The notes under the pieces: generated by a model
The model's database searches: none
What the model saw: only the letters and a program-made list of their open reading frames with translations
Told to the model about the DNA's origin: nothing
Shown here: one piece after another, positions 32,030-43,499 of the stretch
How the letters are laid out: the number at the start of each line of letters is the position of its first letter
Position numbering within the stretch: the first letter of the stretch is position 1
Program-made: the position numbers and the translations under genes
Assembly: GCA_030710605.1 (NCBI GenBank)
Contig: CP092870.1
Location: forward strand, 56,381,532-56,445,531
Source of the DNA: Cordylochernes scorpioides
Taxonomy: Eukaryota > Arthropoda > Arachnida > Pseudoscorpiones > Chernetidae
Direction of reading: 5' to 3'
DNA length: 64,000 nucleotides

Positions 32030-32929
32030 ATTTATGCACCTTATCCCAGTATAATATCACATTTGTACTATTTTTTCACACATTAATATGTTATAATACC
32101 TTGTTAAAGGTTGGCGTTCAGCCAACTGAAATATGGATGAAATAAATGATATTTTGATCCAATATATGCCTTTTTAATTAAAGATCAATTTTCTATTAAG
32201 TGTTTCTATATGTTCTATTATATCACTATAACAAAATTGTTTTAATTTACACTATTATAAAAAGAGGTAATTCTTCCAATATTAAAGATTCTATGCGTTT
32301 AAAACTAATATTTGAAGAAAAAACGAATCGTACACGGTGATGTCCGAATAATTATTTAAATATTTTATAAATAGTATTAGACATACAAAAATAATAATAT
32401 ACGTATAATAATAATAATAAACTTACATTGAAGACGACACGGTCAAATTATATTCTTCCAATAATTAGGATTCCATTGTTGTTGCTAGTTTCCATCAATT
32501 CGAATTCGACTTGTTCTGACCATAATGGACAAATGATCTTCAATTTGATTTAGTCCATATCATTTTATCAGCAGTGCTTGATGCAGAAGTGGTTTGCCAG
32601 TGCCTTCTTCCATCTATGCCATTGGCCCCAAAAAAAAAAGAAATTTGCTCTTCCGCCTTTTGGAGCGATATCTCCCCTAAGGTCAAGAGAGTGTTCTTCT
32701 TTATACGAATGAAATCGAAGGTTTATTGATTTTTTCATTCGATCCCTTTTTGTGTTAGCCATCCCATTAGGATGTTGCTCGTCCTCTACTGAAGAGCTTC
32801 CATTAGTCCAATAGAATTATTAAATTACTATTTCATGCTAAAGGCTTTGATATGAAGAAGAGATGATGTTTAGATTAAGATAAATCTCACGAGTGAGATA
32901 AAACAAAATAGTATTCTTAAATGGCAGAC
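32030..32929. other. AT-rich sequence, no gene
   Basis: Continues TTTATGCACCTTATCCCAGTA, also found after the palindrome at 60330, so the repeat extends past the hammerhead element to about 32090. The remainder, including a 64-codon minus-strand frame near 32600, has no recognisable feature. Confidence 0.45.
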
Positions 32930-35240
32930 GATAGTACCAGAATATTTCTTCCATCATCAATGATCCCACAATCCAAGAACTGAAGTAATCTTAATTGGGA
33001 GACGATTGTATCAAAAGATCAATCTTCCAACATCGATATTTCTACCATCTCAGAATAAAATAATTCAGGCATTAGGAAAGATGATATCAAGATTATTTTT
33101 CCGTTATATCGAGGATTTCAGAGTCCCAGAACCAAAGGATTCTAAAATAGGAGATTGTGGAATCAATACCATTCTTCAATCATCGATGATTCCACAGTCC
33201 CAGAACAAAATAATCATTTCATTGAAGAAGATAGTATCAATATCATTATGCTTTTTCATATCAATGATTCCACAGTCCCAGAACAAAGGGATTCAAATAT
33301 AGAGAGGAGATGATAATATCAAGATCATTCTTCAATCATCGATGATTCGGCAATCCCAGGCAAAATATCATTCTTAATGACAGACGACAGTACCAAAATG
33401 TCGATTTTCATCATCAATGGTCCTACATTTCCAGAACAAAGGAATTCTTACATGGGAGAAAATGGCATCAATATCATTCTTCCATTATCCATGATCCCAC
33501 AGTTCCAGAACAAAATGATTCTTACATTGGAGAAAATGACATCAATATCATTCTCCCATTATCCATGGTCTCACAGTTCCAGAAGAAAAGGATTCGTACA
33601 TGGGAGACAATGGTATCAATATCATTCTCCCATTATCCATGGTCCCACAGTTCCAGAACAAAAGGATTCTTACATTGGAAACAATGGTATCAATATCATT
33701 CTTCCATTATTCATGATCCCACAGTTCCAGAACAAAAGGATTCTTACATGGGAGAAAATGGCATCAATATCATTCTTCCATTATCCATGATCCCACAGTT
33801 CCAGAACAAAATGATTCTTACATTGGAGAAAATGACATCAATATCATTCTCCCATTATCCATGGTCTCACAGTTCCAGAAGAAAAGGATTCGTACATGGG
33901 AGACAATGGTATCAATATCATTCTCCCATTATCCATGGTCCCACAGTTCCAGAACAAAAGGATTCTTACATTGGAAACAATGGTATCAATATCATTCTTC
34001 CATTATCCATGATCCCACAGTTCCAGAATAAAAGGATTCGTACATGGAAGACAATGGCATCAATATCATTCTTCCATTAACGATGATTCCACAGTTCCAG
34101 AACAAAATGATTCGTACATGGGAGACAATGGCATCAATATCATTCTTCCATTATCGATGGTCCCACAGTTCCAGAACAAAGGGATTCGAACATGGAAGAC
34201 AATGGTATCAATATCATTCTTCCATTATCGATGATTCTACAGTTCGAGAAAAAATGATTCGTACATGGGAGACAATGGCATCAATATCATTATTCCATTA
34301 TCGATGGTCCCACAGTTCCAGAACAAAAGGATTCGTACATGGGAGTCAATGGCATCAATATCATTCTTCCATTATCGATGGTTCCACAGTTCCAGAACAA
34401 AAGGATTCGTACATGGGAGACAATGGTATCAATATCATTCTTCCATTATCGATGATTCCACAGTTCCAGAACAGAAGGATTCTTACATGGGAAACAATGG
34501 TATCAATATCATTCTTCCATTATCGATGATCACACAGATCCAGAACAAAAGGATTCTTACATAGAAGACAATGGCATCAATATCATATTTCTATCATCGA
34601 TGGTCCCACAGTTCCAGAGCAAAAGGATTCTTACATGGGAGACAATGGCATCGATATCATTCTTCCACTTTATCGATGATTCAACAGTCTCAGAATAGAA
34701 TGATAGTTTTTAATCTCTCATTATCTTATTACACGTAGTACAACCCACGATAAGAGACCTCTTTTACTGCAAATGCACCGCATCTCTACGCACATGTGGA
34801 ATGTAGTTCGACTTTTGAATTTTCAAGTGTGCCAGAGCCCTGGTAATAAAAGTATTCTTTTTTGGGAGATACTGGTATCAATGTCATTCTTCCATCATCG
34901 ATGATTGCATAGTTTCTGTTTAAAAGAATTTTCACATATGAAACGATGAAATCATAATAAATTTCTTCCATTATCCATAATTCCATAGTCTCAGATCAAA
35001 AGATTTCTTACATAAGAAACGTAAGCTTCAATATAATTCTTCCATTATCCATGATTCCATAGTCTCAGATCAAAAGATTTCTTACATAAGAAACTATGGC
35101 TTCAATATAATTATTCTATTATCCATGATTCCATAGTCTCAGGTCAAAAGATTTCTTACATAAGAAACTATGGCATCAATATAATTCTTCCATTATCGAT
35201 TATTCCATAGTCTCAGATAAAAAAAATTCTTAAACAAAAA
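32930..35240 (+). repeat. 74-bp satellite array with a 296-bp higher-order block
   Basis: The unit contains CACAGTTCCAGAACAAAAGG, TACATGGGAGACAATGGCAT and CAATATCATTCTTCCATTAT. The central part (33400-34700) is regular at 74 bp; the edges are diverged, and a SINE fragment interrupts the array at 34728. Blocks of four units (296 bp) are duplicated: the AGTTCCAGAACAAAATG variant at 33501 recurs at 33797 with its neighbours in the same order. Confidence 0.93.
34728..34850 (-). mobile_element. SINE family A fragment inside the 74-bp array
   Basis: TTACACGTAGTACAACCC, ATGCACCGCATCTCTACGC and ATGTAGTTCGACTTTTG match the minus strand of the SINE body. Array units continue on both sides. Confidence 0.65.
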
Positions 35241-35588
35241 AGTTAACTTAAATATCATCAACATATCATATAAATGGTTCTTTGATTCCCAGAACTATAC
35301 ATACGATCTTCATAAAATCTTTTTAAAACGTGAGGTTAAAGGAATTTCAGGTAAAAAAAATTCCTAAATGGGTTTATATTGGGTTTGTAGGTTACCATTG
35401 TTGTTTGGATATATGTTTCTAGATTATCTAAGATTCTTATTCATTGATTTTAAATAAATTATCAAGTTTACCAATCATTAAATCTACACTAATTTGTTTC
35501 TTTCAATAAGGGAAACTAGAAGCAAATCTGAAATGCGTCTATACTTTGATTAATCAATTAAAAAAGAAATCATTCTCAGAATATATTA
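35241..35588. other. AT-rich spacer, no gene
   Basis: No feature supported between the satellite and the (AT)n tract. Confidence 0.5.
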
Positions 35589-35646
35589 ACTTTTTTTTCA
35601 AGATTGTAATATATATATATATATATTAACTTTTTTTTCAAGATTG

Positions 35647-35679
<33 letters not shown>

Positions 35680-35680
35680 T
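35589..35680. repeat. (AT)n tract with duplicated 40-bp flank
   Basis: The word TTAACTTTTTTTTCAAGATT plus GTAATATATATAT occurs twice in succession and the second copy leads into a longer (AT)n run that abuts the retrozyme array at about 35679. Confidence 0.85.
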
Positions 35681-35907
35681 GGAAAATTTGCCGGGAGGAA
35701 ATTAATCCATGGAAGCAATGGTCGCCTCTCCCGTCAAAATAAACGTCAGAATCTGACGCCATCTATTGACCGTCGCCGCAACAACCGACCCGATGCCGCT
35801 AGTTGCGGCGACGGTCAATAGATGACGTCAGATTCTGACGTTTATTTTGACGGGAGAGGCGACCATTGCTTCCATGGATTAATTTCCTCCCGGCAAATTT
35901 TCCATCT
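35680..35907. repeat. Head-to-head inverted junction at the retrozyme 5' edge
   Basis: 35680-35783 is the reverse complement of about 35804-35907 with one clear mismatch (GACGCCATC versus GATGACGTC region), separated by a 20-nt loop. It shows that a second, truncated copy was joined in inverse orientation during insertion. Confidence 0.9.
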
Positions 35908-36013
35908 ATGTTTTGCATTGGCATAGATTTGGCCCAGCCACATTGCCAGCAAAACACCTCTTTGGTAGATTGTGAGGATTCCATTAGATCCCGTGTGGAT
36001 CTCATGGAATAAA

Positions 36014-36068
36014 GTCCGCCCTAGACTGACGAGGGCCATTAGCCCGAAACCATGGTCTCTAGGTGGAC
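36014..36068 (+). ncRNA. Type I hammerhead ribozyme, retrozyme unit 1
   Basis: Stem I: GTCC (36014-36017) and CCTAGA (36020-36025) pair with TCTAGG (36058-36063) and GGAC (36065-36068) across a small internal loop (GC/T). Core box CTGACGA (36026-36032). Stem II GGGC/GCCC with loop CATTA. GAAA at 36046-36049. Stem III ACC/GGT with loop AT. Cleavage base C at 36057, so the predicted cut is 36057/36058. All invariant residues are present and the three stems are fully paired. Confidence 0.9.
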
Positions 36069-36336
36069 GCTTATCAGTTTGCCAAAGTTGGTGTTGTGGC
36101 TTTGTCACCGACCCGATGCCGCTAGTTGCGGCGACGGTCAATAGATGACGTCAGATTCTGACGTTTATTTTGACGGGAGAGGCGACCATTGCTTCCATGG
36201 ATTAATTTCCTCCCGGCAAATTTTCCATCTATGTTTTGCATTGGCATAGATTTGGCCCAGCCACATTGCCAGCAAAACACCTCTTTGGTAGATTGTGAGG
36301 ATTCCATTAGATCCCGTGTGGATCTCATGGAATAAA

Positions 36337-36391
36337 GTCCGCCCTAGACTGACGAGGGCCATTAGCCCGAAACCATGGTCTCTAGGTGGAC
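36337..36391 (+). ncRNA. Type I hammerhead ribozyme, retrozyme unit 2
   Basis: Identical in sequence to the unit 1 ribozyme, exactly 323 bp downstream. Box CTGACGA at 36349-36355, predicted cut 36380/36381. Confidence 0.9.
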
Positions 36392-36655
36392 GCTTATCAG
36401 TTTGCCAAAGTTGGTGTTGTGGCTTTGTCACCGACCCGATGCCGCTAGTTGCGGCGACGGTCAATAGATGGCGTCAGATTCTGACGTTTATTTTGACGGG
36501 AGAGGCGACCATTGCTTCCATGGATTAATTTCCTCCCGGCAAATTTTCCATCTATGTTTTGCCAATAGATTTGGCCCAGCCACATTGCCAGCAAAACACC
36601 TCTTTGGTAGATTGTGAGGATTCAATTAGATCCCGTGTGGATCTCATGGAATAAA

Positions 36656-36710
36656 GTCCGCCCTAGACTGACGAGGGCCATTAGCCCGAAACCATGGTCT
36701 CTAGGTGGAC
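36656..36710 (+). ncRNA. Type I hammerhead ribozyme, retrozyme unit 3
   Basis: Identical ribozyme 319 bp after unit 2; predicted cut 36699/36700. The unit before it has TTTTGCCAATAGATT where the others have TTTTGCATTGGCATAGATT, which explains the four-base shorter spacing. Confidence 0.9.
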
Positions 36711-36837
36711 GCTTATCAGTTTGCCAAAGTTGGTGTTGTGGCTTTGTCACCGACCCGATGCCGCTAGTTGCGGCGACGGTCAATAGATGGCGTCAGATTC
36801 TGACGTTTATTTTGACGGGAGAGGCGACCATTGCTTC

Positions 36838-36838
36838 C

Positions 36839-36865
<27 letters not shown>
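36838..36865. repeat. (AT)n tract between retrozyme and Penelope-like element
   Basis: About 27 bp of alternating AT directly joins the truncated end of the last retrozyme unit (GCTTCCAT) to the pseudo-LTR of the Penelope-like element (TATAATAATAAATAG). Confidence 0.9.
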
Positions 36866-36872
<7 letters not shown>

Positions 36873-37265
36873 AATAAATAGTTATTTAATTTTATAGTCC
36901 AGTTTTGTATTAAGATTATCTTCACTATTATGATCATTTAAATTCAAATTATAAAATTTGTAAAATGTTATTAATTTGTAGATAGAGAGAGAAAAAAAAA
37001 TCCTTTACTTCTACTACATCCTCAAGTTAATTATATATTTATAATTAATAACAATAAAAATTAACAAAGTAACGTCTATTACATCGGCTTTTACACGTCA
37101 TTCAGACATACTCTAATCCTATATATAGAATAATCGAAGAGAGAATATATATAATAGTTAGAAAAAAGAGAGAAAGACAGAACCATGCACTTTTAATCAA
37201 ACTAATAATAAGGAAAAAAAAAAAAGAGTTTTATAAAGAAGGTAGATAAAATTGTTAGTATATAT
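36865..37265 (-). repeat. Pseudo-LTR A (3' end of the minus-strand PLE)
   Basis: TATAATAATAAATAGTTATT ... GTAGATAAAATTGTTAGTAT. It is directly repeated at 41131-41530 and inverted at 44335-44745, with only small differences such as homopolymer lengths. Confidence 0.85.
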
Positions 37266-37449
37266 ATATATATATTTTTTATTATTTTATATTTTATCCT
37301 TTTTTTTTTAAAGATTTTTAAAGGTTTTTTTATTTTATAATATGATTATAAATAGTTGTATTTAGTAATATATCTATAGTATGAATTAACATTTGTTATA
37401 AGTTTGGATATTATGTTTTGAAACCCTAATGGTAGACCAGACATACACA

Positions 37450-37570
37450 AAAGACTTTAAATTGAAATGAATTGGAAAAAGAGATCTGCTGGAACGGGGA
37501 TCTTCAGATAAAATTCCAACGACATTTCACCCCTTCTTTATTATGTCATAGATCTCTTTTAAACCGGATT
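37450..37570 (-). other. Structured 3' UTR element of the PLE (minus copy)
   Basis: In sense orientation two complementary arms (AAAAGAGATC ... GATCTCTTTT) enclose GTTGGAA ... TTCCAGC, GGGGTGAAATGTC and CTGAAGATCCCC. The plus copy at 44045-44135 has GCTGGAA instead of GTTGGAA, so a C-G pair became U-G and the hairpin is kept. GGGG and CCCC could pair as a pseudoknot. Function unknown. Confidence 0.5.
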
Positions 37571-38165
37571 TTATGTGTTAATATTAAGTTGTTTCAGTGA
37601 AATATTTAAATGAACATATATAACAGATACAAGTGTTAACAAATTCAAACTGTAAACCTACCTCGGCCGCTGCGTCCTCCATTGTGAATATCTATTTCTG
37701 GCTGGCACATGTCGCGGGAGGGGAATGTCCCCCCACATTTCAAATTTAGACCATTTATTCAGAATTTTTTTGAACAACAAGAAAATTAAAGAAGATAGGA
37801 AAAATAGTTAAAGGAAGAAAGCTAAATTTTATAATCTTTACAGCTAGTTATATCAAAATAACTGATTTAACACTTATTCATCTTTTAATATTCCTTTAAA
37901 AAGGCAAATTATAAGAGTTTAATAAAGCTATTAATTGTGCAAATTCATCTTTATTTAACTTCCATTTTCCTCCCCAGAAATTGGAGATTAAACAAAAATG
38001 AACTATATACTTTAACACTTTAAAAATCTTGTGAAAAAATCTTTTAATCAGTTATTTAATCAAAGTTTAATTAACTGTTAAAGATTATAAATTTGTATTA
38101 GTTAATATTAAGAGAAATTATAGAAAGTTGATTTCATAAATGGATATTTCCATTTATTTTTTTTT
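37571..38165 (-). other. PLE 3' UTR (minus copy)
   Basis: Sequence between the RT stop and the structured element. It includes a GC-rich island (CCTCGGCCGCTGCGTCCTCC, about 37670) that is conserved with changes in the plus copy (about 43925-43950). No ORF. Confidence 0.6.
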
Positions 38166-39704
38166 TTAATATTTTATAATTGATATACTGTTGAAATATT
38201 TTACTTGTTTGATACTAAATTTGTTTTTAATAAATTCCATGTTTAAATTTTTAACATCTTCTATGAAATTATCTAATATATTATTTATTCTATAAAATCT
38301 TAGAAACTGACCATAATATATACCTTTACAGCAATTTAATGATATATTAGAATTCATATTACAGTATTTTATAATATTGAAATTATAATTACTCTTTTTA
38401 TTATAAACTCTAACAGCACTATTTGTAAGGTCTATATTCAAGTCTAAAAAGTTAACTTTTTTGTTTCTATAAATTTTTTCATTGTTCTTAAGTTTCAAGT
38501 ATTTAGGATATATTTCAGGTATTAATTTTTTAAACAGTGGATTATTAAATATTATTATGTCATCTACATATCGGAATATTTGCCAATTAATATTATTTTG
38601 TAGAAAGTATTCTCTTTCGTACCAGAACAATATTAGATTTGCTAGTAACGGACTAGAAGATGTACCCATGGGAACGCCTTCTGATTGAATATATATTTTA
38701 TTTTTAAATTCTATATAGTTAAAATTTAAAAATGTTTCCAGTAGAGTTTTTGCTGTTTTAAGATCTAATTTAAATGTTTTATATCTGTTATGAATAATTT
38801 TAATGTAGAAAGTTTTGTCATTAATGAATTCATTAAATAAATTGGTTATTTTATTATTTAGATCTCTTAAATTTATTTTAGAATATAGGTCCTCAAAGTC
38901 AAATGTGTGTACTGTTTCAATGTTTGTCCAATTGTTCATTAAATAATTAATGATTTTTTTATTTGAGTCGATAAATTTATAATTATATTTATTAGTTAAT
39001 TTATTTATAATAAATTGTAGTGTTGAGGCTAATTGTATATCAATATTTTTTATGACTGAATTTATACCAGATGTGATTGTTCTGAAAGAAATAGGTTTTT
39101 TGTGTAGTTTAGGAATTATATAGAACTTTGGTATGTTTGGATTTTTGTGGTTATTATAAATTTTTAGTGAATTTTCAACATTTTTGATGTCTTTTTTGAT
39201 TTTTGTTCCTGTAGTTCTAGCAAAAGTGTATTTATGATTATTATCAATTTCCTTTTTTAGTATATCGTGGTATAGATTTTTACAAATTAAAGATAAATTA
39301 TTGGGACATTTATCTATAGGAGTGATAATATAGTCCTTCTGTAAATTAATTATATTTTCTTTAAAAGAAGGAATGTCTGAATTGGGTTTTGTGTATTTAA
39401 GTGTATTATTATAATAATTTATAATTTCCTTTTTAATATTATGTTTCCATTCCAGAAAAGTAAATTCTGGAATACTGTATTTTATACTAGTTTTATTTAT
39501 GAAAATATCTATATCTTTTAATATAGATTTAATTGTATTATTATAATTGTGTTTAATTTGAGGTATATATTTATACCCTTTATTTAAAATTTCTTGATAT
39601 TCTGGATTTAAAAAAGAAAAGTTGCTAGTTAATATATGACCTGAGTACTTATATTTATCAATATAGTTGTTGCAATTACATTTAATTTTTTTAAAATTTG
39701 CCAA
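38166..39704 (-). pseudogene. Penelope-like reverse transcriptase, minus copy (frameshifted from its endonuclease)
   Basis: 512 codons from the first usable start, but the frame is open further upstream into the endonuclease linker. Residues 197-210 carry PKLHKKPISFRTI (RT 1/2 region); 267-277 TFDFEDLYSKI, with the first catalytic Asp; 341-356 SEGVPMGTSSSPLLAN (motif B); 379-382 YVDD, the catalytic pair; and 417-424 VNFLDLNI. These are typical of Penelope RTs, which are related to telomerase RT. The last codons differ from the plus copy because one base changed in the A-run near 38165-38175, giving an early stop. A one-base loss near 39919 separates the RT from the endonuclease frame. The catalytic residues are intact. 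Confidence 0.93.
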
Positions 39705-39787
39705 ATTATTAATAAATTGGTTATAATTGCAAACTAAATTACCTATATTTTTATTGTATCTCCAGATTGTTTTAAAATTTAAATTTT

Positions 39788-40585
39788 TTATAGGGAAAAG
39801 ATTATTGATGATTTGGTTATTAAAAATATCATTAAATTTAATATGATTAAATAAATTGTTATTAAATTTAATGATAATATTAATGTTATTAGTAGTTTAT
39901 TTAATTTTTCTGTATTTAAAATGTCGTGTGTGATATCTATTAATCTGTTAGTCAGATTATGAATTTTAATATATTCTATGAGTTTGATAAATTTATTATT
40001 ATTTAGTTTAAATAATGTTTTAATAAATTTATCGACGAAGTTGTTAGTGTACATTTGTTTTGGGTCCAGTAATTCTTCAAATTCAATGTAACCTAATTTA
40101 TTTGTAGTTTTACCTCTAGTTTTATTAGGTTTAGTTTTAAATTCATTTTTTTTGTATTTGCAACTGATTTCATAGGTTGAAATTTCTTCTGTTTGTGGTT
40201 TGTATGTGTAGTTTAATTCGTCGTTAAGTCCATAAGGGAATAATGTGTTGTGTTTATAAATGTAGTTGTTTTCTAATAATAGTCGTTGTTTTTTGTTTTG
40301 ACATATGTCTAGTATTTCTATCTTAAAGTTGTTAAAAGTATGTAATAGATTGTGTTCTTTCATATATATATTACCAATTGATTTTTTAGCGTGGTTTCTA
40401 TGTAGGTTTATTCGTATATTTAATGGATTACAAGTTTGTCCTATATATGATAGTTGACAAATTTGGCATGTTAATTTATAAATAGTATTCACTAATTTAT
40501 AACTAGTTGTTTGAAAAGTGTCATGGTTCTTAAGAGAGGGACAAGTTTGACAATTTTTTCTTAGGCAATTCTTAGCGAGTTTAAA
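39788..40585 (-). pseudogene. GIY-YIG endonuclease domain of the PLE, N-terminal position
   Basis: From the ATG at 40492 the domain shows TIYKL (residues 3-7) and SYIGQT (15-20), the two strands of the GIY-YIG signature; R27 within NIRINLHR; E74 in LLLENNYIYK; and a closing TLFPYGLN. The frame is open upstream to about 40585 and there encodes a cysteine cluster (KNCLRKNCQTCPSL) likely to bind zinc; no in-frame ATG is seen there, so the true start may use another codon or lie in a lost segment. After about residue 190 the frame diverges from the plus copy (THDILNTEK versus THDIFKYRK) and stops at 39788. The domain nicks DNA to prime reverse transcription in PLEs. Confidence 0.9.
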
Positions 40586-41130
40586 TTAACATAAAAGAGG
40601 TGCTAACACTAATATGTTTGTAGTTTTTTTTAGTTTTTTTAGTTTGTTATTCTTATGAATTTTTAAATATATTTTACTTAATTGTTTTTGTGGTGATAAA
40701 ATTTGTAATAAATTGAATAATTAATCTATAAATATATAGATATTACTGTTTGTTATCTGTTATATTTTTAAGAATAACTAATAAAAAAAACATCTTTAAA
40801 CTAACTAAACAATGAAAAAAACAAAAGTTCTGAAATTATTTTTTCTAGAATTACTTTTATAATTTAATTTTTAATAATCAAACAATGAAAGATAATTAAA
40901 ATTTGTATGAAGATTTATTTATATTAGAATATCTAATATAATTTAATTTGTATATTATGTTATATATAAAAAATATATCATAGAGCAAGCTCATATGAAT
41001 TAATATAGTGTAGAAACTATATAACAAAATTATAACAGTGATTCTAATTTTAAAACTTAAGGAGCAAACTGATAATAATGATAACTTATATTAGTTAGAT
41101 TTGATTAGATTAGCAAGCTAAATCTAAATT
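40586..41130 (-). other. PLE 5' leader between pseudo-LTR B and the endonuclease
   Basis: AT-rich, non-coding, present only in the minus copy because the plus copy is 5'-truncated. No promoter motif can be assigned with confidence. Confidence 0.5.
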
Positions 41131-41530
41131 AATTATAATAATAAATAGTTATTTAATTTTATAGTCCAGTTTTGTATTAAGATTATCTTCACTATTATGA
41201 TCATTTAAATTCAAATTATAAAATTTGTAAAATGTTATTAATTTGTAGATAGAGAGAGAAAAAAAAAATCCTTTACTTCTACTACATCCTCAAGTTAATT
41301 ATATATTTATAATTAATAACAATAAAAATTAACAAAGTAACGTCTATTACATCGGCTTTTACACGTCATTCAGACATACTCTAATCCTATATATAGAATA
41401 ATCGAAGAGAGAATATATATAATAGTTAGAAAAAAGAGAGAAAGACAGAACCATGCACTTTTAATCAAACTAATAATAAGGAAAAAAAAAAGAGTTTTAT
41501 AAAGAAGGTAGATAAGATTGTTAGTATATA
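41131..41530 (-). repeat. Pseudo-LTR B (5' end of the minus-strand PLE)
   Basis: Direct repeat of 36865-37265 (shared TAGTCCAGTTTTGTATTAAG, CACGTCATTCAGACATAC, AACCATGCACTTTTAATC). Confidence 0.85.
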
Positions 41531-41584
41531 ATATATATTTATAATTAATAACAATAAAAATTAACAAAGTAACGTTTTAAACAT
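41530..41584. other. Templated junction between the two PLE copies
   Basis: About 43 bp (ATATTTATAATTAATAACAA through AACAAAGTAACG) duplicate an internal part of pseudo-LTR B (about 41300-41342) in the same orientation and are followed by the inverted, truncated copy. This is a patch expected from template switching during target-primed reverse transcription. Confidence 0.7.
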
Positions 41585-43499
41585 TAAAACATTATTTAAA
41601 CTAAATAATAATAAATTTATCAAACTCATAGAATATATTAAAATTCATAATCTGACTAACAGATTAATAGATATCACACACGACATCTTTAAATACAGAA
41701 AAATTAAACAAACTACTAATAACATTAATATTATCATTAAATTTAATAACAATTTATTTAATCATATTAAATTTAATGATATTTTTAATAACCAAATCAT
41801 CAATAATCTTTTCCCTATAAAAAATTTAAATTTTAAAACAATCTGGAGATACAATAAAAATATAGGTAATTTAGTTTGCAATTATAACCAATTTATTAAT
41901 AATTTGGCAAATTTTAAAAAAATTAAATGTAATTGCAACAACTATATTGATAAATATAAGTTCTCAGGTCATATATTAACTAGCAACTTTTCTTTTTTAA
42001 ATCCAGAATATCAAGAAATTTTAAATAAAGGGTATAAATATATACCTCAAATTAAACACAATTATAATAATACAATTAAATCTATATTAAAAGATATAGA
42101 TATTTTCATAAATAAAACTAGTATAAAATACAGTATTCCAGAATTTACTTTTCTGGAATGGAAACATAATATTAAAAAGGAAATTATAAATTATTATAAT
42201 AATACACTTAAATACACAAAACCCAATTCAGACATTCCTTCTTTTAAAGAAAATATAATTAATTTACAGAAGGACTATATTATCACTCCTATAGATAAAT
42301 GTCCCAATAATTTATCTTTAATTTGTAAAAATCTATACCACGATATACTAAAAAAGGAAATTGATAATAATCATAAATACACTTTTGCTAGAACTACAGG
42401 CACAAAAATCAAAAAAGACATCAAAAATGTTGAAAATTCACTAAAAATTTATAATAACCACAAAAATCCAAACATACCAAAGTTCTATATAATTCCTAAA
42501 CTACACAAAAAACCTATTTCTTTCAGAACAATCACATCTGGTATAAATTCAGTCATAAAAAATATTGATATACAATTAGCCTCAACACTACAATTTATTA
42601 TAAATAAATTAACTAATAAATATAATTATAAATTTATCGACTCAAATAAAAAAATCATTAATTATTTAATGAACAATTGGACAAACATTGAAACAGTACA
42701 CACATTTGACTTTGAGGACCTATATTCTAAAATAAATTTAAGAGATCTAAATAATAAAATAACCAATTTATTTAATGAATTCATTAATGACAAAACTTTC
42801 TACATTAAAATTATTCATAACAGATATAAAACATTTAAATTAGATCTTAAAACAGCAAAAACTCTACTGGAAACATTTTTAAATTTTAACTATATAGAAT
42901 TTAAAAATAAAATATATATTCAATCAGAAGGCGTTCCCATGGGTACTTCTTCTAGTCCGTTATTAGCAAATCTAATATTGTTCTGGTACGAAAGAGAATA
43001 CTTTCTACAAAATAATATTAATTGGCAAATATTCCGATATGTAGATGACATAATAATATTTAATAATCCACTGTTTAAAAAATTAATACCTGAAATATAT
43101 CCTAAATACTTGAAACTTAAGAACAATGAAAAAATTTATAGAAACAAAAAAGTTAACTTTTTAGACTTGAATATAGACCTTACAAATAGTGCTGTTAGAG
43201 TTTATAATAAAAAGAGTAATTATAATTTCAATATTATAAAATACTGTAATATGAATTCTAATATATCATTAAATTGCTGTAAAGGTATATATTATGGTCA
43301 GTTTCTAAGATTTTATAGAATAAATAATATATTAGATAATTTCATAGAAGATGTTAAAAATTTAAACATGGAATTTATTAAAAACAAATTTAGTATCAAA
43401 CAAGTAAAATATTTCAACAGTATATCAATTATAAAATATTTAAAAAAAAATAAATGGAAATATCCATTTATGAAATCAACTTTCTATAATTTCTCTTAA
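41585..43499 (+). CDS. Penelope-like reverse transcriptase, plus copy, 5'-truncated but open
   Basis: Continuous open frame from about 41585 to the TAA at 43497-43499. It enters in the linker after the endonuclease (IEYIKIHNLTNRLIDITHDI...), so the endonuclease is absent, and includes the whole RT domain with SFRTI, FDFEDLY, GVPMGTSSSPLLAN, YVDD and FLDL motifs identical to the minus copy. The C-terminus is 19 residues longer than in the minus copy (ending KWKYPFMKSTFYNFS), which is probably the ancestral form. Compared with the minus copy it also keeps the endonuclease-RT linker in frame, so the parental element is likely to have encoded one EN-RT protein. Confidence 0.9.

Larger units (their letters stand above)
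35680..36838 (+). mobile_element. Retrozyme: tandem hammerhead retroelement, about 3.3 units of 319-323 bp
   Basis: Head-to-tail copies of a unit with no protein-coding content. Corresponding positions are 323 bp apart between units 1 and 2 and 319 bp between units 2 and 3. Each complete unit has one intact type I hammerhead (36014, 36337, 36656), so a plus-strand transcript would cut itself into 323- and 319-nt RNAs. The unit also carries the GACGTCAGATTCTGACGTTT palindrome and a GCCGCTAGTTGCGGC hairpin. At the left edge a truncated inverted copy faces the array; both outer edges are (AT)n. Known animal retrozymes have the same design: short tandem repeats, type I hammerheads and circular RNA products. 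Naming it a retrozyme is therefore an inference from structure. Confidence 0.85.

Noticed and set aside
33377..34564. Overlapping 98-171-codon frames
   Set aside because: Frames within the 74-bp satellite; they overlap in all three plus frames and show only the repeated unit.
35799..36871. Duplicated 68- and 99-codon frames on the minus strand and 77/85-codon frames on the plus strand
   Set aside because: Shadows of the retrozyme units; the conserved feature is the ribozyme, not a protein.
36865..37265. Hammerhead inside the PLE pseudo-LTR
   Set aside because: The nearest match, GTCTGAATGACGTG, has an extra base in the CUGANGA box and no GAAA in a suitable place on either strand.
38482..38688. 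68-codon plus-strand frame inside the RT (and 42920-43126 on the minus strand)
   Set aside because: Antisense shadow of the conserved RT motif region, present in both copies only because the RT is.
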